33,643 bases of DNA from JBFYKJ01 sp041306005 (GCA_041306005.1 JBFYKJ010000095.1:1-33643), one strand, 5' to 3'; positions 21,459-30,047 are shown, numbered from the stretch's first letter. A program made the numbers and translations. The notes: generated from the letters alone by a model not told the origin.

Positions 21459-21824
21459 ATGGAAATAAAGATAAGCGTCCCGGTGAACCCGACAGAGGAC
21501 AAGGCGAAGGTGTTAAGGGCGGTTGAGAACGTCTTTCCGAGCCTGGATTTTGAGGTTGTTGGAGGGGCCCTCGTGGGCAAAGGGTCGGAAGAGAGCGACC
21601 TTGAGGTGCTGAAAGAGCACCTGAAGCAGCAGCACATACGCGCCACCGCCATGGCTTTCCTTAGGGGCAAGTCAAAGCCCGGGAAGCTGGAATTCGAGAT
21701 AAACAAGCAGGCGGCGTTCGTCGGAAAGCTTAATTTCGTCGACTTCCCGGTGGCTCTCGGGACGATAACAATCCAGATAAAGGACAAGGATGTCGAAAAG
21801 CTGGTAGAGTGGCTTTGCGGGTGA
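21459..21824 (+). CDS. UPF0201-family protein (COG1931 type), putative RNA-binding
   Basis: 121 residues, a normal length for the archaeal UPF0201 family. Matching segments: KISVPVNPTEDKAKVLRAVENVFP at the N terminus, LKEHLKQQHIRATAMAFL in the middle and FEINKQAAFVGKLNFVD, then LGTITIQI, at the end. The family has an L5-like RNA-binding fold, but no cellular role is fixed. It is encoded alone between the divergent 679-residue gene and convergent glyS, with its own TATA-like element. A second protein with a similar K-Q-[SA]-A motif is encoded at 25532-26020. Confidence 0.85.
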   Translation: MEIKISVPVNPTEDKAKVLRAVENVFPSLDFEVVGGALVGKGSEESDLEVLKEHLKQQHIRATAMAFLRGKSKPGKLEFEINKQAAFVGKLNFVDFPVALGTITIQIKDKDVEKLVEWLCG

Positions 21825-21857
21825 CAAGAACTACCGGGTTATACTTCTACCTGCAAT

Positions 21858-23369
21858 CTAGCACAATCTCTTGGCCAGCTCCGCGATCTTCACCCTTTCC
21901 TGCTTCATGGTGTCGCGGTCCCTGACAGTCACCGTGTCGTCCTTCAGGGTGTCGTAGTCTATAGTGATGCAGAAGGGGATACCTACTTCATCAGCCCTCG
22001 CGTACCTTCGACCGATGCTCCCGGATTCGTCCCACTGGACAAAGAGGCCTGCGTCCTTGAGGACGTTGAAGACTTCTCTTGCCTTCGTGTCGACCCCGTC
22101 CTTGCCCACTAATGGGAACACCGCGGCGCGGTACGGGGCGACTTCCTTTGGGAACCTGAAGTACTCTCGCGGCTTATCGCCAGTCTCCTCGACAAAGCAG
22201 CTCTCAAGGGTGCAATAGAACGGGCGGTCTATGCCGAACGCGACTTCAACCACATGCGGTATGAACTTTCTCCCGTCCTTGTTGACCTCCATGCCGACCT
22301 TGCTCAGGTCCTGGTGGGCCTTCAGGTCGTAATCGGTCCGGTCGGATATACCTATCATCTCCACGCGCCCATAGTCCTTGCTCTTGTACTCTATGTCCCA
22401 CGTGTCGCTCGAGTAGAACGCCTTCTCGTCGCTCTTGTGCTGGCGCATCTGCAGGCGTTTTTCATCTATGCCCAGCTTGACAAACAGCCCCCAGGCCCTC
22501 GCGAGCGCGTAGGCGAGCATCGGTATCTTGATTATCCCCTTTTCGACGGCGTGGCCGATTGTCATCTCCTGGGCTTCCTTGCCGGCGTTTTGGAGTTCTT
22601 CGGACCAGATCCTGACCTTCGTATCCCTGACCTCGCCGAGCCGCCCGTTGTCCTTGTTCTGCGGGTCCATGAAGAACTGGATTTCCGCTTGCGTGAATTC
22701 CCTTAGGCGGAGCATCCCCTGTCGTGGGGAGATCTCGTTCCTGTAAGAGTGGCCGATTTGCATGACGCCGAGCGGCAGTTTCTCCCTCCCCGCGTTGTAG
22801 AGCCGGCGGAAGAGAAGGTAAGTCGTCTGGGCAGTCTCGGGCCTAAGGTAAGCCGTCACCTTCATCTTCCCCGGGCCGATGAAAGTCTTGAACATGAGGT
22901 TGTAGTCGTAAGGCTCTCCCAAATGCCCCTTGCATTTCGGGCACTTTATGGCGTGCTTGGCGAGCTGTTCCTTTAATTGGGCGATGCCCATGCCGTCTGT
23001 CTGCAGGTCCTTCACGTGCTCCTGGACCAGGTGGTCGGCGCGGTACGGCTCGCCGCATTTTTCACATTCGACTAGGATGTCTGAGAACGACTTGACGTGG
23101 CCGGAAGCGACCCACGGCTCCTCGGGTGTGACCGTCGGGCAGCTGACTTCCAGGCACCCGTCCTCGATGACGTATTGTTTTCTCACTAATTCCTCGATGT
23201 TGTGCTTAAGGAGAGAGCCCATCGGCCCGTAATCGTAGAACCCCTTGGCCCCACCGTATATCTCGAACGACGGCCAGACAAAGCCCCGCCTAAGCGAGAT
23301 GTCCATGACCTTCTCCTTGGTCTCGGCCTTGCCCGCGTCAGCCTTCTTGGCGGTTTCCTTATCTGCCAT
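21858..23369 (-). CDS. glyS: Glycine--tRNA ligase (dimeric, archaeal/eukaryotic type)
   Basis: Class II synthetase charging tRNA-Gly. 503 residues. Visible features: RRGFVWPSFEIYGGAKGFYDYGPMG (N-terminal catalytic part), PTVTPEEPWVASGHVKSFSD, an insert with Cys pairs (ECEKCGEPY and KCPKCKGH) that likely binds zinc, then RPETAQTTYLLFRRLYN and SYRNEISPRQGMLRLREFTQAEIQFF (motif 2), GIDRPFYCTLE (motif 3 region) and an anticodon-binding domain from about 400. The first 20 residues are Lys/Ala-rich and variable. The upstream gene on the same strand ends 40 nt before the start. Confidence 0.97.
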   Translation of the reverse strand: MADKETAKKADAGKAETKEKVMDISLRRGFVWPSFEIYGGAKGFYDYGPMGSLLKHNIEELVRKQYVIEDGCLEVSCPTVTPEEPWVASGHVKSFSDILVECEKCGEPYRADHLVQEHVKDLQTDGMGIAQLKEQLAKHAIKCPKCKGHLGEPYDYNLMFKTFIGPGKMKVTAYLRPETAQTTYLLFRRLYNAGREKLPLGVMQIGHSYRNEISPRQGMLRLREFTQAEIQFFMDPQNKDNGRLGEVRDTKVRIWSEELQNAGKEAQEMTIGHAVEKGIIKIPMLAYALARAWGLFVKLGIDEKRLQMRQHKSDEKAFYSSDTWDIEYKSKDYGRVEMIGISDRTDYDLKAHQDLSKVGMEVNKDGRKFIPHVVEVAFGIDRPFYCTLESCFVEETGDKPREYFRFPKEVAPYRAAVFPLVGKDGVDTKAREVFNVLKDAGLFVQWDESGSIGRRYARADEVGIPFCITIDYDTLKDDTVTVRDRDTMKQERVKIAELAKRLC

Positions 23370-23409
23370 CGCCTATTTTGAAACCCCAAGCGTAAAAATA
23401 GTTTTCGGG

Positions 23410-23898
23410 CTATTTCTTGGGCTTCCTGCGGGTTTTTTCGATGTAATAGGCGAAGAGGATGATGATGGCCCCCAGCAGGACGAGGTAAGCTGTGTTGGGC
23501 CACCAGAGATAGAACCAGTGCATCGAAATCAGGTATATCAAGCCACCCAGGAGCACGACCGTCACGGTTTCCCAGCATATGATGCGGTCGCGAAGCAGCA
23601 TGGCGAGGGCTACAATGAAGGCGCCTAGTGCAAGGAATATGCCAATAAACATAACCCATATGAGTATGGATAACTTCGACGTTACTGCGTCACCGCAGCG
23701 CTGGAATTCCGCTTGCAGCCCGGATAAGTCGCACCCCTCCAGAGTCCCTTGCTCAGTGTAACATCTCTCCCTGGCGTTGTGGAATGCGGTGCCCTCCACC
23801 TCGCAATATCTGGTGGGTACAGACAAAAGGACGTAAGCGATCATCGCCAGGCCTGCAAGGCCCAGCACCGCAAGGATCTTGTATTTCTTGGCGAGCAT
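23410..23898 (-). CDS. Four-TM membrane protein with a Cys-containing outer loop
   Basis: 162 residues, not recognised. TM1 about 7-26, then a loop of about 48 residues with C32, C46, C56 and C68, TM2 about 76-101, TM3 about 111-127, TM4 about 135-152, and a basic tail (EKTRRKPKK). The even number of Cys in the first loop suggests disulfides and an extracytoplasmic side; the positive C terminus favours an inside location. It is followed by glyS 40 nt downstream and may share its transcript, but no functional link is visible. Confidence 0.7.
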   Translation of the reverse strand: MLAKKYKILAVLGLAGLAMIAYVLLSVPTRYCEVEGTAFHNARERCYTEQGTLEGCDLSGLQAEFQRCGDAVTSKLSILIWVMFIGIFLALGAFIVALAMLLRDRIICWETVTVVLLGGLIYLISMHWFYLWWPNTAYLVLLGAIIILFAYYIEKTRRKPKK

Positions 23899-23948
23899 AA
23901 GATATTTAGTGGGGGCGTCTTAAAAACGTTCCCGCCCTATCCAATGTG

Positions 23949-24035
23949 TTATAAAATAAGCTCTCCGGTCTCCACGACCCTCACTCGCTTCTGCGCGCGC
24001 AGGTGCTTGTCATTGAATCGGACTACTGTGTGCAT
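23949..24035 (-). pseudogene. Possible remnant of a PIN-toxin C terminus
   Basis: A 28-codon frame reading MHTVVRFNDKHLRAQKR then VRVVETGELIL. The pattern V-x-F-N-x-K-H-(x)n-V-R-V-V-x-x-x-E-L resembles the end of VapC PIN domains. It overlaps the small antitoxin-like frame upstream by 13 nt, as a toxin would. The nuclease core with its acidic residues is absent, so if related it is a deletion remnant. The resemblance is by eye only. Confidence 0.4.
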
Positions 24036-24133
24036 TCCCTTTTGATCCTTTCCCAGGCTTTTTTGTCTATGATGTCTGCAAGCTCCTGGGCATCTTTCTC
24101 AGTTAACTTACTCTTCTTAGCTATGTTGTCCAT
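24023..24133 (-). CDS. Short antitoxin-like protein (36 residues), probable toxin-antitoxin remnant
   Basis: MDNIAKKSKLTEKDAQELAD, then IIDKKAWERIKRECTQ. The K-L-T-E-x-D-A-x-E-L-A and W-x-R-I-K-R pattern is typical of small archaeal VapB-like antitoxins. It starts five bases after the stop of the sugar nucleotidylyltransferase gene and overlaps the possible toxin remnant. Too short to assign firmly; it may be a real micro-protein or a decaying gene. Confidence 0.5.
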   Translation of the reverse strand: MDNIAKKSKLTEKDAQELADIIDKKAWERIKRECTQ

Positions 24134-24138
24134 AAGTT

Positions 24139-25323
24139 TCACTCCATATCCTTCTCGACTATGAAGTTTGGCGGTATCAGCTTGTTCGGCCCTATCTTCT
24201 TCCCGGGCATTATTGAAACATTAATACCGGTTTTAACATTATCCCCGACGACGCAGCCGAATTTTCTTCTCCCGCTGCTCTCCCGCTCCCCGCGGATGTT
24301 CAGCTTGACTTCGGCATCGTCGAACCTTAAATTCGCCACGTTCGTCCCCGCCCCGAAGTTGCAGCCCTCGCCTATTATCGAGTCGCCGACGTAAGAGAGG
24401 TGCGGCACGTTCGTCCTGTCGAAGATTATCGAGTTCTTTATCTCCACAGCGTTCCCGATGTGGCATTTGTCTCCCACAGATGTGTGCGGCCGGATAAAAC
24501 AATTCGGCCCTATTATGCAGTTCTTCCCGATATGCGCCGGGCCGTTGATGTAGGCGCCCGAACGTATTATCGTCCCCTCGCCGACATCGACATCGCCCTC
24601 TAAGACAGCGTTCTTGTGCACTTCGCCCTTGACGGACTTCTTCATCCTCTTAAGGTAGAACTCATTCGCATCGAGCATGTCCCAGGGCTTTCCCACGTCG
24701 AGCCAGAAGCCGTCATACACGCTTCCGTAGCACCCGGCCATCCGGAGGGTGTCGGTTATTTCATATTCCCCTCTCGGGGACTTCTTGGTCTTCCTGATAT
24801 AATTGAATATCTCGGGCGTGAACGCATATACGCCCGCGTTGATGTAGTTGCTCTTCGGCTTCTCGGGCTTTTCTATTATGCCCATGACCTTCCCATCCTT
24901 GTCAAGCTCTATCACACCGAAGTGCTGCGGTTCGCTCGACTGGGTGACTGTGAGCACGTTGGACTTATGCTTCTCATACGTCTTTATCACGCCCGCGAAA
25001 ACAGACTCCTCGACGACTAAGTCCCCGTTCATGCAGATGAACGGCCCGTTTATCACGCCATCTGCGCACCCGACAGCTTGTGCTGTTCCTTCCCTCTTCT
25101 CCTGGCGGATGAATTTGACTTTCCCGTCAAGGGCAGCCCTCATCTTCTCCTCGTTGCTCCCGACGAGGACGTAGATGTCTGTGATGCCACTCTTCTTCAG
25201 GGCGTCTATGGTCCAATCTATCATCGGCCTGCCCGCGACGGGGAGAAGAGGCTTTGGCCTCGTAAGCGTAAGCGGATGCATGCGGGTCCCTTCGCCCGCG
25301 GCCAGAATCAGCGCAGTCTTCAT
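24139..25323 (-). CDS. Bifunctional sugar-1-phosphate nucleotidylyltransferase/acyltransferase (GlmU-like)
   Basis: 394 residues in two domains. The N-terminal nucleotidyltransferase (about 1-225) shows LILAAGEGTRMHPLTLTRPKPLLPVAGRPM, FICMNGDLVVEE and YINAGVYAFTPEI. The C-terminal left-handed beta-helix (about 240-390) shows hexapeptide-type repeats (NAVLEGDVDVGEGTIIRSG, IGKNCIIGPNCFI, VGDKCHIGNAVEIKNSIIFD, SYVGDSIIGEGCNFGAGT). This pairing is known from archaeal proteins that make UDP-GlcNAc or dTDP-sugars. The exact sugar and nucleotide cannot be read off. It would feed glycosylation or envelope polymers. The toxin-antitoxin remnant lies 5 nt downstream. Confidence 0.9.
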   Translation of the reverse strand: MKTALILAAGEGTRMHPLTLTRPKPLLPVAGRPMIDWTIDALKKSGITDIYVLVGSNEEKMRAALDGKVKFIRQEKREGTAQAVGCADGVINGPFICMNGDLVVEESVFAGVIKTYEKHKSNVLTVTQSSEPQHFGVIELDKDGKVMGIIEKPEKPKSNYINAGVYAFTPEIFNYIRKTKKSPRGEYEITDTLRMAGCYGSVYDGFWLDVGKPWDMLDANEFYLKRMKKSVKGEVHKNAVLEGDVDVGEGTIIRSGAYINGPAHIGKNCIIGPNCFIRPHTSVGDKCHIGNAVEIKNSIIFDRTNVPHLSYVGDSIIGEGCNFGAGTNVANLRFDDAEVKLNIRGERESSGRRKFGCVVGDNVKTGINVSIMPGKKIGPNKLIPPNFIVEKDME

Positions 25324-25444
25324 GTTGTGATAATAGACTAAAGTAATTAGAAAAAGGGTGTAGAAAAGGGGGTTCCCCGCGGTTCGGCTACCTCAAATAT
25401 GCCCAGCATTGCCGGGGGTGGGTCAGGATTAACTTAAAACTGGG

Positions 25445-25523
25445 GCACGAAGTTGGGCAAAGCCCAACTTGTGCGCAGGTTCGTGGAACACGAACCTCGC
25501 GAGGGGGCGAAGCCCCCTCCGCG
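25445..25523. repeat. Bulged triple-hairpin element, copy 2
   Basis: Hairpin 1: AAGTTGGGC/GCCCAACTT with AAA loop (25450-25470), bulged G at 25449, outer GCAC/GTGC clamp. Hairpin 2: AGGTTCGTG/CACGAACCT with GAA loop (25477-25497). Hairpin 3: GAGGGGGC/GCCCCCTC with GAA loop (25501-25519). Hairpin 1 matches the one at 13503 in stem length, loop and bulge, with two compensatory pair changes. Confidence 0.75.
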
Positions 25524-25531
25524 GTTTAGGT

Positions 25532-26020
25532 TCAGCTCCAAAGCCCCTTCATCACCTGCACGGCCCTCTGGCGGGTCGCCGGGAATGCGGCTATCTTGCC
25601 CCTCAGCTGGACTGTGTCATGCCCGTCGAGCTTGACCTCGCCGTTATAAGCGGACTGCTTGTCAAATCTTATCCAGAAGGCGAGGGCCTCGTTGATGTGC
25701 TGCTTTAAGTCGATGGATTTCATCTCCTGCTTTGGCAGGGACTCGACAAGCGACTTCACTATACAGTTTATCTCGCCCTGCTTTGAGAACTCGAGAGTAA
25801 GGGATATGATCTCGTTTCCGAAGGATCCTTCCATCCTTTCGCTCTCGAATGCGGAGTCGGGGACTTCGAAGGGCACCAAATTCGCCATCGCCTGCTTGAC
25901 CTTCTTGACGTCTTCGGTCGCGTGGCAGAACGCCTCCAGGGCTATGCGGTGAAAGAGCATCGACGGCTCGTTTGCAAGCTTGGCTATCGAGCTTCCGGCG
26001 GGCTTAGCCTTTGTTTTCAT
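25532..26020 (-). CDS. COG1325-type RNA-binding protein (predicted exosome-associated)
   Basis: 162 residues from the ATG at 26020; an in-frame GTG six codons earlier is possible. Matching segments: IALEAFCHATEDVKKVKQAMANLVPFE, GSFGNEIISLTLEF, and IRFDKQSAYNGEVKL followed by VQLRGKIAAFP. This archaeal family has an L5-like RNA-binding fold and has been predicted to work with the exosome; no activity is proven from sequence. It lies 61 nt upstream of... the triple-hairpin element's side and downstream of rfcL on the same strand (61-nt gap), so it may be co-transcribed with rfcL. Confidence 0.85.
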   Translation of the reverse strand: MKTKAKPAGSSIAKLANEPSMLFHRIALEAFCHATEDVKKVKQAMANLVPFEVPDSAFESERMEGSFGNEIISLTLEFSKQGEINCIVKSLVESLPKQEMKSIDLKQHINEALAFWIRFDKQSAYNGEVKLDGHDTVQLRGKIAAFPATRQRAVQVMKGLWS

Positions 26021-26081
26021 ATTTGGTTTATGGCGCACGTTTTAAAAGCATGTTGCGCGGGTTAAACCTCGCGGCCGGGCA

Positions 26082-27383
26082 TTAGAGGTGCTCCATCTCT
26101 TCGGGCTCGAGCTTGAAGGCTTCCACCATCCTCAACCCGGCATCCCGGTTCTTTTCTATCACCCTGTGCAGGAGCGGCAGGTAGTCCGTTATTATCCGCT
26201 TCTTGGACTCGTGGACGACCGGGGAGATCTTGGCCGCGAGGGCGGCCTCCGCCGCGCGCTTGCCCCTCGTGCTGCCCATCTTCCATATGAGCGAGGGGAA
26301 CTTGTACTTCGGGAAGCCGTAGTTCGGTTTCTCCCTCGAGAACGCGACGCCGACAGTCATCAGGTCGTTGACGTACCTCAAAAAGCCCCAGTACTGGCGG
26401 TTTGTCACTCTCCCGAGGAAGATATCGGCCCTCGAGAGCTGGTTGAACGCTTTTGCCCTCTCGGACTTAGACTCGTATTCTATGGGCACGTTCTCGTCAA
26501 GCCACGCGATAAAGTTCCTCGGCTCTTCGTCCAGGTCCCATATTATCTTCCTGCACGTCCCGTAGTCCTGGCAGCGGAAGATGCGTTGCATCGCCTTATA
26601 CACGTCTATCGGCCGGTCGCGCTGCTCCAAAAAGATGCTGTCAGCGCTGATGACGTCCTCGCCCTGCGAGACCGCCTGCAGGTCGTTTATAGCCGACCGC
26701 ATGTCCCCGCTGCAGTTGTCGGCTATTTTCTGCAGCGCGCTGATGTTGTCGATTTTTACATGTTCCTTTTCGAGTATCCGCGCAAGCGCCTTCACGACCG
26801 AGCCGGGCGATATCCCCTTCAGCTCGACCTTCTCGCAATGGATTTTGATGCCTGAGAGCTTCTTGTTCTCTAGGTCGTTGCAGGTGAGGATTATCGGCGT
26901 TTCGGTCTCTTTTATCACTTTCGCGAGAGCGGCTGACGCGCCCCGGTCGGCGACGCCCGAAAGGCCCTCTATCTCTTCCACTAGGAGCAGCCTCCTTTTG
27001 CCGGTAAGGCTCCGTGTCTGGGAGCCGAGCCCCGCTATCTGCTCGACAAGGTCCTGGTTCCTCTTGTCCGAGGCGTTCATCTCCAGGACCTCCCAGCCAA
27101 GCTCGTCGGCCAGTGTGCATGCGAGAGAGGTTTTCCCGGTGCCTACCTTCCCGTAGATTATCAGCGCCTTCTTCGCGGGCTTGCCATTAGCCCAGGTCGC
27201 GGCCCATTTCCTGACCGCGGCGACAGACGCCTCGTTGCCGACTATCTCATCCACCTTCGCCGGCCTGTATTTTTCGGCCCAGGGGAGATCCCTTTTGGGC
27301 GCGTCCTTCTTTTGCGCGCCGCTGGCGTGGCAGTCTGCAGCCGGCTTGCCGGCGGTCTCCTGTATCCAGCTTGTCAGGTCCAT
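26082..27383 (-). CDS. rfcL: Replication factor C large subunit
   Basis: Clamp-loader subunit that, with RfcS, opens PCNA on primed DNA. 433 residues. PWAEKYRPAKVDEIVG opens the AAA+ module (about 34-49), Walker A is GKVGTGKT (78-85), Walker B reads LLLVEEIEG (132-140) instead of the usual DExDG-type, sensor 1 is ILTCND (165-170), and CSGDMRSAINDLQ is the sensor 2 helix region. The collar region follows. About 30 extra residues precede the AAA+ start. The protein ends in EPEEMEHL with no visible PCNA-interacting Q-x-x-[LI]-x-x-F-F motif, which many archaeal RfcL have at the C terminus. rfcS is not in the window. Confidence 0.94.
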   Translation of the reverse strand: MDLTSWIQETAGKPAADCHASGAQKKDAPKRDLPWAEKYRPAKVDEIVGNEASVAAVRKWAATWANGKPAKKALIIYGKVGTGKTSLACTLADELGWEVLEMNASDKRNQDLVEQIAGLGSQTRSLTGKRRLLLVEEIEGLSGVADRGASAALAKVIKETETPIILTCNDLENKKLSGIKIHCEKVELKGISPGSVVKALARILEKEHVKIDNISALQKIADNCSGDMRSAINDLQAVSQGEDVISADSIFLEQRDRPIDVYKAMQRIFRCQDYGTCRKIIWDLDEEPRNFIAWLDENVPIEYESKSERAKAFNQLSRADIFLGRVTNRQYWGFLRYVNDLMTVGVAFSREKPNYGFPKYKFPSLIWKMGSTRGKRAAEAALAAKISPVVHESKKRIITDYLPLLHRVIEKNRDAGLRMVEAFKLEPEEMEHL

Positions 27384-27433
27384 ATCCCCCTTATAACACT
27401 AATCCGACCTAAACCTAATACCACCCGTAAGCC

Positions 27434-28651
27434 TTATGGCTTAGCCATGAGCCCCATGAACTCCGGCCCCCTCTTCAGGCCGTAGCCGCCCTTCTTCGCG
27501 CTCTCCTCATCATATCTTGTCACGCCATCCTTCTCCACGCCTGCGCCCGATATGATAAACGGTATTGGGTCTTCGGTATGGGTCCTCACCCTGACCGGCG
27601 TTGCATGGTCGCAAAGGAACCCTATACGATAAGGTTCGCCCCTCTTGTCCATCTTTTCGACTATCCTGCCGACGACCCTCTTGTCTATGTTCTCTATGGC
27701 CTTGATCTTCTCATTCACAAGCCCCTCATGGCCTGCCTCGTCGGGCGCCTCTATGTGTATGAAGGCTATGTCGTCGATCTCTAAAGCGTCGACCGCCGCG
27801 TCGGCCTTGCCCTCGAAGTTGGTGTCGAAATACGCAGTCGCGCCCCGGACGTCGGCTATCCTCAATCCCGCTAGCGCGCCCAAACCCTTGATCAAATCCA
27901 CGCCTGAGATGACCACCCCGGTCCAGCCGAATTTTTCCTTCAATGTCGGCATCTCCCTCCTCTTCTTCCCCGGCCCCCAGAACCATAACATGTTTGCAAG
28001 CGGCCGGCCCTCCTTCACCCGTTTCTTGTTGACACTGCTCTTCTCAAAGAGCTCCTGCGAGCGAAGCGTCCAGTCGTTGAGGCGCTCGGCCCACGCTTCG
28101 GCCTTCTCATCGCCTTCCGCCAGCAGGTCGACGATCTCTTCCCCCCCGTGGTCGTGCGGGGCGCTGAACCGAAACTCGTTTGGCTCAAGGGTAGTGTTCC
28201 TTAGGACCATTAGGTTCCTGTAGCTTATCCCGGTGTAGAACTCGACGCCCTTTTCCCCGAACTCCTTATTGGCGAGCGCGATGAGCTCCTTCGCCTCGTC
28301 GTTCCTTATCTGCCCGGCGCTGTAGTCCTTTATCCTGCCGTTTTCAACTGTTATGATGTTGGCCCTGAGGGCCAGATCGCCCGGCTTAAGGGGTATTCCC
28401 TGGCTTGCCGCCTCGATAGGCCCCCTGCCGCCCGGGTAATACAAATCGGGCTCGTAGCCGAGGATCGATAGATTCGCAACGTCACTGCCCGGGGGGTATC
28501 CCTTGGCAACTGTTTGCAGAAGGCCGCTTCTTCCCCTCTTCGCGAGAGCGTCTATGTTAGGCTTGTCGGCGGCCTGAAGGGGCGTCCTGTTGTCAAGCTC
28601 CTTTATGGGCCTGTCTCCCATCCCGTCCCCGACGATGATGATGTGTTTCAT
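27434..28651 (-). CDS. apgM: 2,3-bisphosphoglycerate-independent phosphoglycerate mutase, archaeal type
   Basis: Interconverts 3- and 2-phosphoglycerate, the step before enolase. 405 residues, as usual for the archaeal alkaline-phosphatase-superfamily form. Evidence: IIIVGDGMGDRPIKEL (metal-binding Asp), ADKPNIDALAKRGRSG, GYPPGSDVANLSILGYEP (nucleophile Ser in GSDVAN), GRGPIEAASQGI, IHIEAPDEAGHEG (metal site) and FLCDHATPV (metal site). The start follows GATA with no strong Shine-Dalgarno. It lies between thrC (44 nt upstream) and rfcL (50 nt downstream), all on the same strand. Confidence 0.96.
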   Translation of the reverse strand: MKHIIIVGDGMGDRPIKELDNRTPLQAADKPNIDALAKRGRSGLLQTVAKGYPPGSDVANLSILGYEPDLYYPGGRGPIEAASQGIPLKPGDLALRANIITVENGRIKDYSAGQIRNDEAKELIALANKEFGEKGVEFYTGISYRNLMVLRNTTLEPNEFRFSAPHDHGGEEIVDLLAEGDEKAEAWAERLNDWTLRSQELFEKSSVNKKRVKEGRPLANMLWFWGPGKKRREMPTLKEKFGWTGVVISGVDLIKGLGALAGLRIADVRGATAYFDTNFEGKADAAVDALEIDDIAFIHIEAPDEAGHEGLVNEKIKAIENIDKRVVGRIVEKMDKRGEPYRIGFLCDHATPVRVRTHTEDPIPFIISGAGVEKDGVTRYDEESAKKGGYGLKRGPEFMGLMAKP

Positions 28652-28695
28652 TATCCTGATTTCTTGTTATCTCCCGATGCTCCCTAATTTGCTGG

Positions 28696-29958
28696 CTAAA
28701 GCACCCGCTTGACTTCCGCCAGCGTAGGCTTTATCTTCACCGGCGGGTTGGCGAACTTTGATTTCACTCCCTCAAGCTTGCCCTGGTGGTAGTTGATGAC
28801 GATGTCCGGGTCTTTTAGCACGTTCCCGGTGAGTATCCCGACGACCGATTCATCCTCTTTGATTATGCCCTCTTCCACGAGCTTCTTCACGCCGGCCACC
28901 GTCGCGCAAGATGCGGGCTCGGCACCTATCCCCGCGCCGTCTACAACGGCCTTGGCATCAAGTATCTCCTGCTCGTTCACCTGCTCGACGACCCCGTCGC
29001 ACCACTTCATGACGGCTTCAAGCTTCCTCCAGCTCACCGGGTTGCCTATCTTGATTGCCGTTGCCAAGGTGTCCGGCTGCTTGACAGCCTCGAAGTTCTT
29101 GAACTTGGACTTGTAGTACCTGTAGAACGGGTTTGCGCCCTCGGCTTGGATGACCGCTATCCTCGGGATCTTGTCTATGAGGCCGAGCTCGTTAAGTTCC
29201 ATCAGCGCCTTTCCGAGAGCGCTTGAATTCCCAAGGTTCCCCCCCGGGAGTACGAACCAGTCGGGGACGTTCCACCCCATCTGTTGTATCGCCTCTATCC
29301 CTATCGCCTTCTGGCCCTCTATCCTGAACGGGTTTATGGAGTTTAGGAGATACATCCCGAGTTCGGATGACGCGTGCTGGACAAGCTCCATCGCGTCGTC
29401 GAAGTTGCCCTCTATCTGGATGACCTTGGCGCCGTAGGCGACTGCTTGAGCTAATTTGCCAAACGCTATCTTCCCTTCGGGTATGAAGACGACAGCTTTC
29501 ATCCCGGCCATGGCTGCGTAAGCCGCCATGCTGGCAGAAGTATTTCCAGTCGATGCGCAGGCGACCACTTTCGCTTTCAGCATCTTTGCCGCTGTGACAC
29601 CACTCGTCATGCCCCGGTCCTTGAACGACCCGGTCGGGTTCTCCCCCTCGTGCTTTAGGCACAAGTTCTTGTGGTTGACATATTGCGAGACCTTGGACGA
29701 GCAGTATAAATTAGTGTTCCCCTCGGGGCGCGCGGCGACGTACTTGTCATCGACGTCGAGGATTAGTTCTTTATACCTCCAGACCCCGCTGCAATATGGC
29801 CACTTCAGGGTGCCCAGCCGCTTGTCGAATAGTTCTCTGGATACCTCTATGTTTTCCAGGTCGTGGTGAACTTCTAAGAGGCCCGCGCAGTCGCACCTGT
29901 ACCTTATCTTCTCAAGCGGGTATTCTGCCCCGCACTCTATGCACTTCAGGATAGCCAT
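28696..29958 (-). CDS. thrC: Threonine synthase
   Basis: PLP enzyme converting O-phosphohomoserine to threonine. 420 residues. The N-terminal Cys-rich lead (KCIECGAEYP...YRCDCAGLLEV; C6, C9, C22, C24) is typical of one threonine-synthase class. The PLP lysine is K113 in GENPTGSFKDRGMT, followed by ASTGNTSASMAAYAA, LPGGNLGNSSALGKAL (phosphate-binding Gly loop) and GAEPASCATVAGVKKL, then GILTGNVLKDPD. No other threonine-pathway gene is near. First gene of the minus-strand run thrC-apgM-rfcL. Confidence 0.95.
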   Translation of the reverse strand: MAILKCIECGAEYPLEKIRYRCDCAGLLEVHHDLENIEVSRELFDKRLGTLKWPYCSGVWRYKELILDVDDKYVAARPEGNTNLYCSSKVSQYVNHKNLCLKHEGENPTGSFKDRGMTSGVTAAKMLKAKVVACASTGNTSASMAAYAAMAGMKAVVFIPEGKIAFGKLAQAVAYGAKVIQIEGNFDDAMELVQHASSELGMYLLNSINPFRIEGQKAIGIEAIQQMGWNVPDWFVLPGGNLGNSSALGKALMELNELGLIDKIPRIAVIQAEGANPFYRYYKSKFKNFEAVKQPDTLATAIKIGNPVSWRKLEAVMKWCDGVVEQVNEQEILDAKAVVDGAGIGAEPASCATVAGVKKLVEEGIIKEDESVVGILTGNVLKDPDIVINYHQGKLEGVKSKFANPPVKIKPTLAEVKRVL

Positions 29959-30047
29959 AGCCTTACCGCTATTTTTCGGTTAGGGGCTAATAAAGTTCGG
30001 TTAGGCGGCAATACGAGGCTTTTATATCCCCTCCGGGAATACTCCTC

